Below are positions 1 to 9,227 of a stretch of DNA of 64,000 nucleotides, piece by piece (position 1 is the stretch's first letter; every line of letters starts with the position of its first letter). The translations under genes were made by a program, and so were the position numbers. This stretch comes from JBFMGD01 sp040751775 (GTDB taxonomy: Bacteria > Bacillota > Dethiobacteria > DTU022): the NCBI GenBank assembly GCA_040751775.1, contig JBFMGD010000001.1, positions 139,529 to 203,528 of the forward strand, read 5' to 3'. The notes beneath the pieces are model-generated. The model saw nothing but the letters and a program-made list of their open reading frames with translations. It had not been told where the DNA came from and made no database searches.

Positions 1-1518
1 CTTAACCGCATTGTTTAAGATATTCGAGAATACTTGCATTAACTTGTCCCGGTCCACCTGGACGGTTAATTCAGGTGTAATGGTAATATCTATTTCCGGC
101 AATACGGCTCCTAATTTATGACTGAGTTGATCGATAACCTCTTCGGTCAACTCTTTTAGTACTACTTCAGTTTTATGCCATTCCACCTGACTGTAGTCCA
201 GTTGTGATAGAGCCAACAAATCTTTTACCAGGCTCACCATACGCTCTGTTTCTCGTTCCACCACTTTTAAAAAGCGAACACGAACCGCCGGGTCTTCCGC
301 CGCGCCATCCAGAAGAGTATCCACATAACTTTTTACCGCTGCCAGAGGGGTGCGCAGCTCGTGTGAGACATCCGCCGCAAATTCCTGCTGCCGGCGGGTT
401 AGCTCCCTCTCCCCGGTAACATCATGCAGCACCACCAGAGTGCCGTCGAGCCTTCCCTTTTCTTCCTTGAAGGGCGCCAACTTAACCTGCAGTGTACAAG
501 CAGGCTCCGCCCGGACAAATTCGACGGTAAGCGGCTGTTGCTGATGAATAAACCGGCGCAGCGCCTCAGTGCCGATTAAATCTTTCAGCAAATAAAACCC
601 TGAACGACCGGGCGATGGGCTTTTCATGCTTAATGTCCGCAACAAATTTTTAGCTGCCGGGTTAATGTGGATTAAGTGGCCCTTTCCGTCCAAAGCGACC
701 ACTCCGTCACTCATGTTATTGATTACTGCCTCCACTTTACTCTTCTCGGACGATATCTCTTTAATATTTTCACTCAGCCGTTCAGCCAGATAGTTGAAGG
801 TGTAGCCCAACTGGCCGATTTCATCGGAAGACTCTACACTAATCTTCCGGGAAAAATCGCCGCTCGCCATTAAATTGGCCTGAGTGGTTACCGCCTGGAC
901 CGGAACGGTTATTGTTCTGGCCAAAATTATCCCCAGCAGAAAACTAATCGCCAGAGCTGCACCGACACCGGTAAGTAAGATCACTTTAACCTCGTTCAAA
1001 ATAGTGTCAACCTGACGCAATGAGCCGCTCAGATAGATTACACCCAGGGTGGTTCTGTCATCTTTCAGTGGAAAAGCAAGATAGTAACGCCTTTCCCGGT
1101 GTGCGGGGTCAAAGCGGATCGCTTCTCCGGTCTGCCCGGTCAGGGCACGGGTAATCTCGTCCCGAATCAGGCGTTGACCGGTAAGCGACTGGTCTACAGA
1201 GGAGCCGATGATATGCGCTTGTCGATCCAGGACTACGATTTCCATTTCATTAATCCCGCCGAATTCCCGTACCAAATGCGCTATGTCTTCTGAAGTGCCC
1301 GGTTCTGTTTTTTGCCTGGGAGTCAGGAAAGATGCCAGTAGGCGGGCCTGGGTTTCAAGCCCGTTTTTATAGTTTTGCAGATAATAGCGCTCAAGGGATT
1401 GAACGAGGTAGACACTGATTAATTGCAGAGAAAAAAGAAGGAGAAGGGAATAAACCAAAATAATTTTCCACTGAAGGCTCTTAAAAAGATTCCCTCCACC
1501 TGAAAAAATAACCGACAC
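1..1518 (-). CDS. walK: Sensor histidine kinase WalK (VicK), 3' part beyond window
   Basis: Membrane sensor kinase that phosphorylates WalR and controls cell-wall turnover. I translated the minus strand directly; the frame is open through the left edge. Order: N-terminal membrane segment (about residues 20-38), extracytoplasmic sensor region, second membrane segment (about 170-190), HAMP, a PAS domain, the HisKA phosphoacceptor motif DVSHELRTP, then the start of the HATPase domain ending at ILNNAVK. HAMP plus PAS before HisKA is the WalK layout and separates it from simpler PhoR-like kinases. The reading frame overlaps the end of walR, so the two are translationally linked. The start is uncertain: I chose an in-frame GTG at 1518; no ATG lies nearer. 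The ATPase end and any walH/walI genes lie outside the window. Confidence 0.9.
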   Translation of the reverse strand, partial: MSVIFSGGGNLFKSLQWKIILVYSLLLLFSLQLISVYLVQSLERYYLQNYKNGLETQARLLASFLTPRQKTEPGTSEDIAHLVREFGGINEMEIVVLDRQAHIIGSSVDQSLTGQRLIRDEITRALTGQTGEAIRFDPAHRERRYYLAFPLKDDRTTLGVIYLSGSLRQVDTILNEVKVILLTGVGAALAISFLLGIILARTITVPVQAVTTQANLMASGDFSRKISVESSDEIGQLGYTFNYLAERLSENIKEISSEKSKVEAVINNMSDGVVALDGKGHLIHINPAAKNLLRTLSMKSPSPGRSGFYLLKDLIGTEALRRFIHQQQPLTVEFVRAEPACTLQVKLAPFKEEKGRLDGTLVVLHDVTGERELTRRQQEFAADVSHELRTPLAAVKSYVDTLLDGAAEDPAVRVRFLKVVERETERMVSLVKDLLALSQLDYSQVEWHKTEVVLKELTEEVIDQLSHKLGAVLPEIDITITPELTVQVDRDKLMQVFSNILNNAVK

Positions 1519-2185
1519 CCCTTTTTGTATGGATATACTCCGGCTCAGCCGGGTTGATCTCCAACTTTTCACGTAACCGGCGTACTGTTACGTCTACAGT
1601 CCGCTCATCCCCGATATAGTCGTACCCCCAAACCCGGTTTAACAACTGCTGCCGGGTAAACACATAACCCGGGTGCTGCATAACCTCCGCAAGCAGCGAA
1701 AACTCGCGAAACGTAAGCTCCACGGGTTCACCGTGATGGAAAACCTCGACTTTATCCAGGTCCAGGATTAAACCTCCATGGACCAACCGCTTGGAGCGCT
1801 CTGCCGCACGGGCTTCCCCCCCCTTAACTCGCCTTAGTATAGCCTTGACCCGGGCTGAGACCTCCCGCGCGCTGAACGGCTTGGTAACATAATCGTCCGC
1901 GCCTAGCTCAAGCCCCAACACCTTATCGAACTCTGCCTCCCTGGCTGTAAGCATAACAATGGGGGTGTTATGTTGAGAGCGAATTTCCCGGCAAACGGTA
2001 AGACCGTCCTTCTTGGGCATCATGATGTCAAGAATGATTAAATCAGGCCCTTCCTGCTCCACCAGACGCAGCGTTTCTTCACCATCGTAAGCCAGAATTA
2101 CCTGGTAGCCTTCTTTTTCCAGGTTATACTTTAAGATTTCCGCAATGGGGCGTTCATCATCAGCCACCAAAATTTTATGTGTCAA
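1481..2185 (-). CDS. walR: Response regulator WalR (OmpR family)
   Basis: DNA-binding response regulator of the WalRK system, which controls autolysins and peptidoglycan metabolism. The N-terminal receiver has the acidic pocket (VADDE), the phosphorylated Asp in LIILDIMMP, and the conserved Thr and Lys (MLTARE, VTKPF). The C-terminal half is an OmpR-type winged helix ending RGVGYFF. I chose the TTG start at 2185 because GGAGGTG lies 7 nt upstream and the protein then begins THKILVADDE; the upstream in-frame ATG would add 11 residues that overlap this Shine-Dalgarno. The 3' end overlaps walK. A strong terminator of the preceding peptidase gene lies upstream, so walRK probably has its own promoter. 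Confidence 0.92.
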   Translation of the reverse strand: MTHKILVADDERPIAEILKYNLEKEGYQVILAYDGEETLRLVEQEGPDLIILDIMMPKKDGLTVCREIRSQHNTPIVMLTAREAEFDKVLGLELGADDYVTKPFSAREVSARVKAILRRVKGGEARAAERSKRLVHGGLILDLDKVEVFHHGEPVELTFREFSLLAEVMQHPGYVFTRQQLLNRVWGYDYIGDERTVDVTVRRLREKLEINPAEPEYIHTKRGVGYFFRWRESF

Positions 2186-2277
2186 AGAAATTACACCTCC
2201 GGAGGCGATAACAATCATTATTCGCTGTTGGCGGGCTCATTCCCTGCCGTTAAAAGAACACAAAAAAACCTTGAAAA

Positions 2278-2314
2278 TCCAAAAAAAGACCTTCTTAAAA
2301 TCAAGAAGGTCTTT
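2278..2314 (-). terminator. Rho-independent terminator of the G5-M23 gene
   Basis: A perfect 12-bp inverted repeat (2285-2296 with 2303-2314) has a 6-nt loop. On the minus strand it is followed by a run of seven T. It lies just after the stop codon of the peptidase gene and separates it from walRK. Confidence 0.9.
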
Positions 2315-2331
2315 CTCCTGGTTGTTTCAGC

Positions 2332-3705
2332 TTATGGTTGAAAAAAGTTTAGTGGATTCACGGGTGTATGCTGGTACCAGTGGTTCCATTCACCGCCGCC
2401 GTTACTACTACGAATTTCAAAGTGGAGGTGGGGCCCCGTGGATCTACCTGTGGACCCGACCCTGGCAATAACCTGCCCCTTGGAAACAGTGGTGCCTGCT
2501 GAAACCAGGTTCGCACTGTTGTGCAGGTATACAGTCCAGTATTTCCCGTGGTAAATGATGATGTAATTACCTTGCGGGTAACGGATATACTCTGATATTA
2601 CTACTACTCCGCTATCCGCCGCAAGCACGCTACTATCGGCAGGAGCAGCAATATCGATCGCCGGATGCCAGGAACTAAAACCGGCGGTCAATCGGCCGCC
2701 TGCTACAGGCCAGATGAATTGACCTGTCCCCATGGACGGCGCGCTGGCTGTACCCCGTTCTACCACCTGAGTGACAGGATGCTCCAGAACTTTCTCCGAC
2801 TGTATATTCCGTCCTATCTCGACCCCGTTTTCGCGTGTAACATGGTAGACTACTTCTTTGCTGCCGTCTTTCCCGGGAGTAATCACCCTGCTCTGCATTG
2901 TCCACATACTACTGGTATATGTATAATCGGTATTGAAAGGAATGCGCTCTTCTGCCGTTACCTCTTCCACTGTTTTCACATGAACAAGAGGGATAACGGC
3001 AACGCCGGACGCTTCAGTGTCATCTTCGGCACCGCCCCTGGAAAGAGCAACCAGTTCCCGCGGAGATTCGTCCTCCATCAAGAGGGAGGCAACCTCTTCG
3101 GCTGAATACACTTCTTCCGGCCTTACAGTGCAGCTTGTACTTCCCACCTCTTCAACCAGGGTTGCCTCCAACAGCACTATATTATCCGCTTGGCTGACAT
3201 ACGCTTGGCACATCAAATCGATCACTGCCTGAACATCCAACTCTGTTGCCACCGGGACCACCGGTACCTGATCAACCGTTACCATCACGGCATCGGTGAC
3301 CATCGTAATGCTTTGCCGCAGGGCCTCCTTGACGGAAAGTGTGTCTTCTTCTTCACCCGGGCGGTGCTCCCATTGCATCGAGATTTCTTCCCGGGGTTCA
3401 ACCGGCATACCGTAATTTAGGCTACACCGTTCGGTTAGAGAAACGATGAACCCTTCGATTTCGGCGGCATCCCGGACGTAACCCACTTCCTGGTCACCTA
3501 CGCAAACCACATAATAAAAGCCGCGCAGGTAGTTATGGAAACCGAGGACCGCCCCTAATAACAGCGAGGCAACGGTCAGGTAAAGCGCCCAATGCAGGGT
3601 CTTCCCCTTTAACCAACACCGCAGCTTAAACAGTTCACTGTAGCGGTAAGCGCGTCTCAGACGCGCCGCCATCGACAGCCGTGGCTTGATATCCCAGGCC
3701 CTCAT
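2332..3705 (-). CDS. Membrane-anchored M23 peptidase with G5 domain
   Basis: Cell-wall hydrolase, predicted to cleave peptide cross-links outside the membrane. A cytoplasmic basic N-terminus precedes a single membrane segment at about residues 38-57. A long extracellular stalk follows, then a G5 domain (about 245-330, beginning near EEVTAEERIPF), then a LytM/M23 domain (about 345-455). The zinc ligands are visible as HPAID and HLHFE. The start is ATG at 3705, with AAGGAGG 6 nt upstream; an in-frame TTG two codons earlier is too close to the Shine-Dalgarno. It lies next to walRK, whose known regulon includes such hydrolases, but regulation here is inference. It is transcribed alone, with a strong terminator downstream. 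An inverted repeat lies 47 bp upstream. Confidence 0.88.
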   Translation of the reverse strand: MRAWDIKPRLSMAARLRRAYRYSELFKLRCWLKGKTLHWALYLTVASLLLGAVLGFHNYLRGFYYVVCVGDQEVGYVRDAAEIEGFIVSLTERCSLNYGMPVEPREEISMQWEHRPGEEEDTLSVKEALRQSITMVTDAVMVTVDQVPVVPVATELDVQAVIDLMCQAYVSQADNIVLLEATLVEEVGSTSCTVRPEEVYSAEEVASLLMEDESPRELVALSRGGAEDDTEASGVAVIPLVHVKTVEEVTAEERIPFNTDYTYTSSMWTMQSRVITPGKDGSKEVVYHVTRENGVEIGRNIQSEKVLEHPVTQVVERGTASAPSMGTGQFIWPVAGGRLTAGFSSWHPAIDIAAPADSSVLAADSGVVVISEYIRYPQGNYIIIYHGKYWTVYLHNSANLVSAGTTVSKGQVIARVGSTGRSTGPHLHFEIRSSNGGGEWNHWYQHTPVNPLNFFQP

Positions 3706-3751
3706 AAACAACCTCCTTCAGATCAGCCAGGTGTTTAAAGCTGTTTGAGCC

Positions 3752-3788
3752 AAATTGTTAAGGTTAATCAATAATTCCTTAACAATTT
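3752..3788. repeat. 12-bp perfect inverted repeat upstream of the M23 gene
   Basis: Arms AAATTGTTAAGG (3752-3763) and CCTTAACAATTT (3777-3788) are separated by 13 nt. There is no T-tract and the arms are AT-rich, so an operator is more likely than a terminator. Each arm contains TGTTAA, which matches one half of the WalR-box consensus (TGTWAH), but the two halves are not in the required tandem orientation. Confidence 0.6.
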
Positions 3789-3946
3789 TTAAGATATCGG
3801 AAATAATTCGATAAGGTTAAGATTATTCCTGCTTGATTAAGGGAAATAGTATATACCCTGCCAGGCGCTCCAAACTCACCCCTCTTGTAGCACTATTATG
3901 CAATATTGGATATTATTTACTATACAGAGTGCTGTTATGCTTCCCG

Positions 3947-5347
3947 TTATACTTTGCCTCCCGCGGCAAGACGTTTCAGGATTTCTTGAGAAGCAACAAC
4001 GCCCGACGCTGAAGCCTGGATTAACCCCCTGGTTACACCGGCTCCATCTCCTACCGCAAAAAGGTTTGCTACAGCGGTTTCCAGATTGTTGCTCAGAAAA
4101 AGCCGGTATGAATAGAATTTAACTTCTACTCCGTAAAGCAGCGTATGACGGGAGTTAACCCCGGGAGCCATTTTATCCAGAGCTTCGAGCATTTCAATAA
4201 TCGCCAGAAGATGGCGGTACGGGAGAACCAGGCTGAGGTCACCGGGAGTAGCTTCAGTCAGGGTAGGCTGAACCAAACCGCGGCGAATCCGCTCTGCTGT
4301 TGATCGGCGCCCCATCAGCAGATCCCCCAACCTCTGGATAATTACACCGTCACCCAACATATTAGCCAAACTGGCAATATATTTACCGTAGCGAATCGGC
4401 TCACTAAACGGCTCGGTAAAAGTTTTACTAACCAGCAACGCAAAGTTGGTATTCGCCGTTCTTTTTTCGGCAAAGCTATGTCCGTTTACCGTCACCAGAC
4501 CTTCGTTGTTTTCGGTGACGACCGCACCGTACGGATTCATGCAAAAGGTTCTGACCCGGTCATCAAATGAGCGAGAGAAATAGACCAATTTTGATTCATA
4601 GACCTTACTGGTAAGATGCTCCATCAGAACAGCAGGCACTTCAACCCGCACTCCAATATCTACCGGATTGTTAACTCCTCTCAACCCGAGCCGGGCTGAT
4701 TCGCGGTGGATCCATTCCGCGCCGGCCCGGCCGGGACCGCAAACGATATAGTCCGCCGGCACCGTTTCTCCTGAGGCCAGCTTAACACCGGCAGCCCTCT
4801 GCCCCGTGGAGATGATCTCCGTCACCTCCGTACCGGTTTCAATATCAACCCGATCTTCCAGGGCACGGAACATTTTTTTCAGAACACGGTAGCAATTCTC
4901 AGTACCGAGGTGCCTGATCCGTGCGGGGATCAGGCTCAAAGCCGCGGCCGCCGCTCGCCGCTGCATCTCCTTTACCGCCTCCGTGTCGGAGCCGAATAAA
5001 GTGTCTGAAGCACCGAACGACAAATAGGTTTCGTCAACCTGGCAAATAAGCTCTTCCATGGTCCTGCTATCCAGATATTCGCTTAAAACACCGCCAAACT
5101 CCGGTGTCAGAGTAAGCTTGCCGTCGCTGAACGCGCCGGCACCACCCCAGCCGCAGGTAATCGCGCAGGGATGACAGCGTTTACAACCGCCGTATTCACC
5201 TTGGGTGGCACAGCGGCGCTTTTCCAGAGAGGCTCCTTTATCCAGCAGTAAGATGCTGGCTTTACTGCGCCGGCTTAATTCCAGCGCGGCAAAGATGCCG
5301 GCCGGCCCTGCGCCGATAATAATCACATCGTATTTACGATTGTTCAC
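3947..5347 (-). CDS. FAD-dependent dehydrogenase, COG2509 family
   Basis: Flavoprotein oxidoreductase of unknown substrate. The N-terminus has an intact dinucleotide-binding motif (DVIIIGAGPAGIFAALEL). A cluster of four cysteines (CKRCHPC and AITC, about residues 54-64) is followed by the WGGAGAFSDGKL segment typical of COG2509 proteins. A second flavin motif appears near the C-terminus (LFAVGDGAGVTRGL). At 466 aa it is full length. Translation begins with GTG at 5347, just after the dnaB stop, so it is probably the last gene of the rplI-lonC-dnaB transcript. Homologues are widespread in Clostridia, but I know of no settled reaction. The cysteines could bind a metal or Fe-S cluster; that is inference. 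Confidence 0.8.
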   Translation of the reverse strand: MNNRKYDVIIIGAGPAGIFAALELSRRSKASILLLDKGASLEKRRCATQGEYGGCKRCHPCAITCGWGGAGAFSDGKLTLTPEFGGVLSEYLDSRTMEELICQVDETYLSFGASDTLFGSDTEAVKEMQRRAAAAALSLIPARIRHLGTENCYRVLKKMFRALEDRVDIETGTEVTEIISTGQRAAGVKLASGETVPADYIVCGPGRAGAEWIHRESARLGLRGVNNPVDIGVRVEVPAVLMEHLTSKVYESKLVYFSRSFDDRVRTFCMNPYGAVVTENNEGLVTVNGHSFAEKRTANTNFALLVSKTFTEPFSEPIRYGKYIASLANMLGDGVIIQRLGDLLMGRRSTAERIRRGLVQPTLTEATPGDLSLVLPYRHLLAIIEMLEALDKMAPGVNSRHTLLYGVEVKFYSYRLFLSNNLETAVANLFAVGDGAGVTRGLIQASASGVVASQEILKRLAAGGKV

Positions 5348-5348
5348 C

Positions 5349-6695
5349 CTACCCCTCTTCTTTCATACCCTCACGGGCTATATTGGCAAACTTGGTATAC
5401 CGGTCCAGGAAGTAAAGCTCAACTGTGCCTACAGGGCCGTTTCGCTGTTTCGCTACAATAATCTCAGCCACGTTGGCTTTTTCCGCATCTCTGTTGTAAT
5501 ATGATTCCCTGTAAATAAAAAGAACCATGTCAGCATTGGCTTCGATGCCGCCTGATTCCATCAAATCGCTTAAAATCGGCCGCCTGTCCGGCCTCTTTTC
5601 CACAGCCCGGCTTAACTGCGAAAGCGCGATTACCGGAATGTTCAGCTCCTTGGCCAGCGCTTTCAACGAGCGGGATATTTCCGAGAGTTCCTGCTGCCGG
5701 TTTTCCGACCGGCTGAAACCGCGCATCAACTGCAGGTAATCGACAAAAAGTATCTCCAACCCTTTCTCCGCTTTCAGACGGCGCGCTTTCGCCCTTATTT
5801 CCATCACGGATAGAGCCGCCGTATCATCAATATAAAGGGGAGCCTCACTTAACGGACCAACCGCCCGGGTTAATCTCTGCCATTCATCCTGGGAAAGAAA
5901 ACCGCGGCGCATATTCTGTGCGTCGATTTGGGCCTGAGCACAAAGCAATCGCTGAGCGAGTTGTTCTTTGGACATTTCCATACTAAAAAAAGCAACCGGC
6001 TTTTTGTCTTTAACTGCGATGCGGTGAGCTATGTTTAAGGCGAGGGTGGTTTTACCCATACTGGGGCGGGCGGCAACTATAATCAGGTCCGATTCTTGCA
6101 GGCCTGAACTGATATGATCCAGATCAGTAAAACCGGTGGAGATACCGGTCACACCTTTTTTTTCATCAAATAAACGTTCGATTCGATCAAAAGCCTGCAT
6201 CAACACTTCTTTTAACGGGGCGAAACCTTGCTGCTTGCTCTGGCGGCCAATCTCAAAAATCTGTTTCTCCGCTTGATCCAGAAACTCCTCCACGTTTTCG
6301 GGCGCCTCATAACAGCGGGTCACAATTCCGGTAGCTGTATTGATCAAAGAACGTAAAACCGATCTGTCCCGGACAATTTGTGCATAATACTGGACATTGG
6401 CGGCGGTAGGTACAGCATTGGACAAGCTTACCAGGTAGGCCGCTCCTCCAACTTCATCAAGGCAGCGGCGCCGCTGCAACTCCTCGGAAAGGGTAACCAG
6501 GTCGACCGGTTCGCCCCTCTCACTTAAGGCAATAATACCCTCAAAAATTTTTTGATGAGCGGTCCGGTAAAAATCCTGTTCAGTCAACATCTCGATAGCG
6601 GCGTAAATTGCCTCTTTTTCAATTATCATCGAACCAAGGACCGACTGCTCAGCCTCTAAGTTTTGGGGAGGCAATCTTTCACCGGCCACAACCAA
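5349..6695 (-). CDS. dnaB: Replicative DNA helicase DnaB (DnaC in Bacillus)
   Basis: Hexameric helicase that unwinds DNA at the replication fork. The N-terminal primase-interaction domain begins LPPQNLEAEQSVLGSM. The RecA-like C-terminal domain contains Walker A (ARPSMGKTTLALN), Walker B (ILFVDYLQLM) and the SQLSRAVEKR segment. At about 448 aa it has normal length. I chose TTG at 6695 because GAGGAGGG lies 8 nt upstream; an ATG at 6713 lies within the Shine-Dalgarno. The start overlaps the 3' end of lonC, suggesting coupling. In many Firmicutes dnaB directly follows rplI; here lonC is inserted. Confidence 0.95.
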   Translation of the reverse strand: MVVAGERLPPQNLEAEQSVLGSMIIEKEAIYAAIEMLTEQDFYRTAHQKIFEGIIALSERGEPVDLVTLSEELQRRRCLDEVGGAAYLVSLSNAVPTAANVQYYAQIVRDRSVLRSLINTATGIVTRCYEAPENVEEFLDQAEKQIFEIGRQSKQQGFAPLKEVLMQAFDRIERLFDEKKGVTGISTGFTDLDHISSGLQESDLIIVAARPSMGKTTLALNIAHRIAVKDKKPVAFFSMEMSKEQLAQRLLCAQAQIDAQNMRRGFLSQDEWQRLTRAVGPLSEAPLYIDDTAALSVMEIRAKARRLKAEKGLEILFVDYLQLMRGFSRSENRQQELSEISRSLKALAKELNIPVIALSQLSRAVEKRPDRRPILSDLMESGGIEANADMVLFIYRESYYNRDAEKANVAEIIVAKQRNGPVGTVELYFLDRYTKFANIAREGMKEEG

Positions 6696-8607
6696 GGTCA
6701 GTTCCCTCCTCATTTAGCAGGCCATGCAAAACAGTACGTTGAAAAAAATAAGGCAGCAGATCGGGTACTTTACTGGCCGGAATTATTTTCATGTCCGGAA
6801 AACGGCTGCTGATGTCGCCCTTGTTTTCTGCAGGGACGATCACTTTTTTAATATCAGCCAAACGAGCACCATAGATTTTTTCCATCAAACCGCCGACCGG
6901 CTTTAAATAGCCCTGCAGGGAAAGCTCGCCGGTTATGGCACAATCTTGACGCACCGGCAGGCCTTTTACCGCGCTTAAGATGGCAAGAAAGATCGCGGCG
7001 CCGGCTGAAGGCCCGTCAATGTTACCCCCTCCGACCACGTTTAGGTGAACATCAAAATCACCAATTTCGATCCCAGTCAGCCGACGCAGCACTGAGGCTG
7101 CCACAAATACCGAATCGCGAGCCATTGAACCGGCCGTTTCGTTAAAGCGCAGGGTTCCCTTACCAGTTGCGGCAGTTGGAAACGCTACCGCCTCTATCTC
7201 CAGGATGGTCCCCGTAAAGCCATAAACCCCCAGGGCCAGAATCCGGCCGATTTCCGTAACGGGTCCCGCGGTCGCAGGGCTTAGGGGAAATAGGCGATTG
7301 CTTTGCAGCACTTCTTGCATCAATTTTACTTTAATCGGGCAAGCTTTATGACGACCGCTCTTCTTATGCTGGTCATATAAAGCTCGGCCGTAAACATCAA
7401 CCAACAGGTTCACCGCCTGGCGCCCTTCATTCGTATAGCGGCTGATCAGTGAAGCTACTTCTGGTTCAATCGTCAATTTCAGTTTGGCTGCAGCGGCATG
7501 GACAATCGCCTCAATTTCCGCTGGCGCCAGAGGTTCAAAAAATACCGCGGCACAGCGGGAACGCAAAGCAGGTGAAATGGTTTCCGGGGGGCGGGTAGTG
7601 GCGCCGATCAGGACAAAATCAGCGGGTGCTCCTTTTTCAAATAACATTTTAATATACTTGGGCACCATGGGATCCAACGGATCATAGTAGGCCGAATCAA
7701 AGATTACTTTTTTATCTTCCAGGACCTTTAAAAGTTTACTTTGCAGGCTTAAATCCATTTCACCTATTTCATCAATAAAAAGAACCCCGCCGTGTGCTTC
7801 GGAAACCAGGCCCAATTTCGGCTCCGGGACACCTCCCTCAATTAAATCCCGGCGTGCTCCCTGGTAGATCGGGTCATGCACTGACCCGATTAAGGGGTTC
7901 GCTATTTCACGGGGGTCCCAGCGCAGCGTAGTACCATCGACCTCAACAAAAGGAGCATCTGCGGTAAACGCTGAACGCTTCAAGCTCTTGATATGACCCA
8001 GAGCGAGGCGGGCAGCTGTGGTTTTACCAACTCCCGGGGGTCCGTAGAGGATTACATGGGGCGGATGAGGCGACGCCAACTTGGATACCAGGGCAGCAAC
8101 AGCCTTATCCTGACCGACAATTTCCTCAAGTAAGGCCGGCCGCAGCAGCTCCAGGGCCGAACGCGATAACTCCAGAGCAAACATTTTTTCTGTTTGCGCA
8201 TACTTTTTTAAAGTTTGTGAATTTTCAACGCTGCCCAATTCACGGATAACCTGGCGTTTAATTTCTTGCATATACTCTTCATGGCGCTCTTCAAGCTTGG
8301 CCTTGATTTTATGCTCAATAGACTCCTCCAAGGACTTCCTGGCCAACAGCTCTGCCAGCGCTTCTTCAAGCTCCTCGATCGCATGAGGAATCTGATCCCC
8401 GGAAGGAGCCTCATACAGGGTTGGATTCTCATAGATCAACCTTTGCAGCCCTAGCAGCTGCTGCTCCGGTTTTCGGGAACGGATCAGCGGCAGTGCCTCC
8501 AATTTACCAGCCTTGAGTACCATTTTTTCTGTGCCGTATATATCGTTCACCAGGTCCAGCAAGGCATGAAGCTGCCTCTGGCAGCGCTTATTACGTTCAA
8601 GAGCCAT
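6679..8607 (-). CDS. lonC: Sporulation-type Lon family ATP-dependent protease (LonC)
   Basis: AAA+ serine protease of the Lon superfamily. It lacks the usual Lon N-terminal substrate domain and begins with a short coiled-coil region (about residues 75-130). Walker A is GPPGVGKT (189-196) and Walker B is GVLFIDEIGEM. The C-terminal protease domain shows the catalytic Ser in DGPSAGAA and the catalytic Lys in GGLMEKIYGA. At 642 aa it fits the TIGR02903-type family (spore_lon_C), which is restricted to endospore formers. It lies between rplI and dnaB with 10 bp and a small overlap on either side, so it is co-transcribed with both. Its substrates are unknown. Confidence 0.9.
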   Translation of the reverse strand: MALERNKRCQRQLHALLDLVNDIYGTEKMVLKAGKLEALPLIRSRKPEQQLLGLQRLIYENPTLYEAPSGDQIPHAIEELEEALAELLARKSLEESIEHKIKAKLEERHEEYMQEIKRQVIRELGSVENSQTLKKYAQTEKMFALELSRSALELLRPALLEEIVGQDKAVAALVSKLASPHPPHVILYGPPGVGKTTAARLALGHIKSLKRSAFTADAPFVEVDGTTLRWDPREIANPLIGSVHDPIYQGARRDLIEGGVPEPKLGLVSEAHGGVLFIDEIGEMDLSLQSKLLKVLEDKKVIFDSAYYDPLDPMVPKYIKMLFEKGAPADFVLIGATTRPPETISPALRSRCAAVFFEPLAPAEIEAIVHAAAAKLKLTIEPEVASLISRYTNEGRQAVNLLVDVYGRALYDQHKKSGRHKACPIKVKLMQEVLQSNRLFPLSPATAGPVTEIGRILALGVYGFTGTILEIEAVAFPTAATGKGTLRFNETAGSMARDSVFVAASVLRRLTGIEIGDFDVHLNVVGGGNIDGPSAGAAIFLAILSAVKGLPVRQDCAITGELSLQGYLKPVGGLMEKIYGARLADIKKVIVPAENKGDISSRFPDMKIIPASKVPDLLPYFFQRTVLHGLLNEEGTDLGCGR

Positions 8608-8617
8608 GTTGTTCCTC

Positions 8618-9064
8618 CTAGCTTTCCTTTTCTACCTCGACGATTACGGTTGCCTTGATGTCCTGGTGTAACTTTACGACCACCTGATAACGGCCGACAG
8701 TTTTAATCGGTTCCGTCAGGGCTATCTTCTTTTTATCAACCGGGTAGCCTAAATTACTCAGAGCATCCGCGATATCGGCTCTGGTCACCGAACCGAACAG
8801 GCGTCCCGCATCACCGGTAGGCATTCTGAAGGGTATAACCTGTTGATCCAATGCGGCGGCCCGGGCCCGTCCGTCTGCTTCCAGGCGTTGATTCTTTTTC
8901 TGGGTCAAGGCCTCATGGTGTTGTCTTTCCCGGAGCCGTTGCGGTGTCGCCTCTTCGACCAAACCGCGCGGTAATAGCATATTACGGGCATATCCTTCCG
9001 CAACATCCTTAATTTCACCCTTCTTGCCCAAGTTAGGTAGGTCTTGTTTCAGGATCACTTTCAC
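8618..9064 (-). CDS. rplI: 50S ribosomal protein L9
   Basis: Large-subunit protein that binds 23S rRNA near L1. The N-terminal RNA-binding domain starts MKVILKQDLPNLGKKGEIKDV and carries the GYARNMLLPRG motif; a helix and the C-terminal domain follow (148 aa, normal length). The GTG at 9064 gives the canonical N-terminus; AAGGAG lies 9 nt upstream, and an in-frame GTG at 9082 would overlap it. It is separated from the upstream rpsF-ssb-rpsR operon by a terminator, so rplI begins a new unit with lonC and dnaB. Confidence 0.97.
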   Translation of the reverse strand: MKVILKQDLPNLGKKGEIKDVAEGYARNMLLPRGLVEEATPQRLRERQHHEALTQKKNQRLEADGRARAAALDQQVIPFRMPTGDAGRLFGSVTRADIADALSNLGYPVDKKKIALTEPIKTVGRYQVVVKLHQDIKATVIVEVEKES

Positions 9065-9164
9065 CAAGAACCACTCCTTCACCCAAATATATGACGACCC
9101 ATTCGAAGAAAATATTCATTAATTCGGTCTTTTAAACCCTCTCTCCTGCTTTTTCATCCCAGTG

Positions 9165-9202
9165 AAAAAACGGTGCCAGGAACAAAAGTCTCCAGCACCG
9201 TT
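9165..9202 (-). terminator. Terminator downstream of rpsR
   Basis: Arms AACGGTGC/GCACCGTT (9169-9176 with 9195-9202) are followed on the minus strand by a run of T. It closes the rpsF-ssb-rpsR operon before rplI. Confidence 0.85.
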
Positions 9203-9227
9203 ATTATTTTGAACAACGGTCTTTTCT

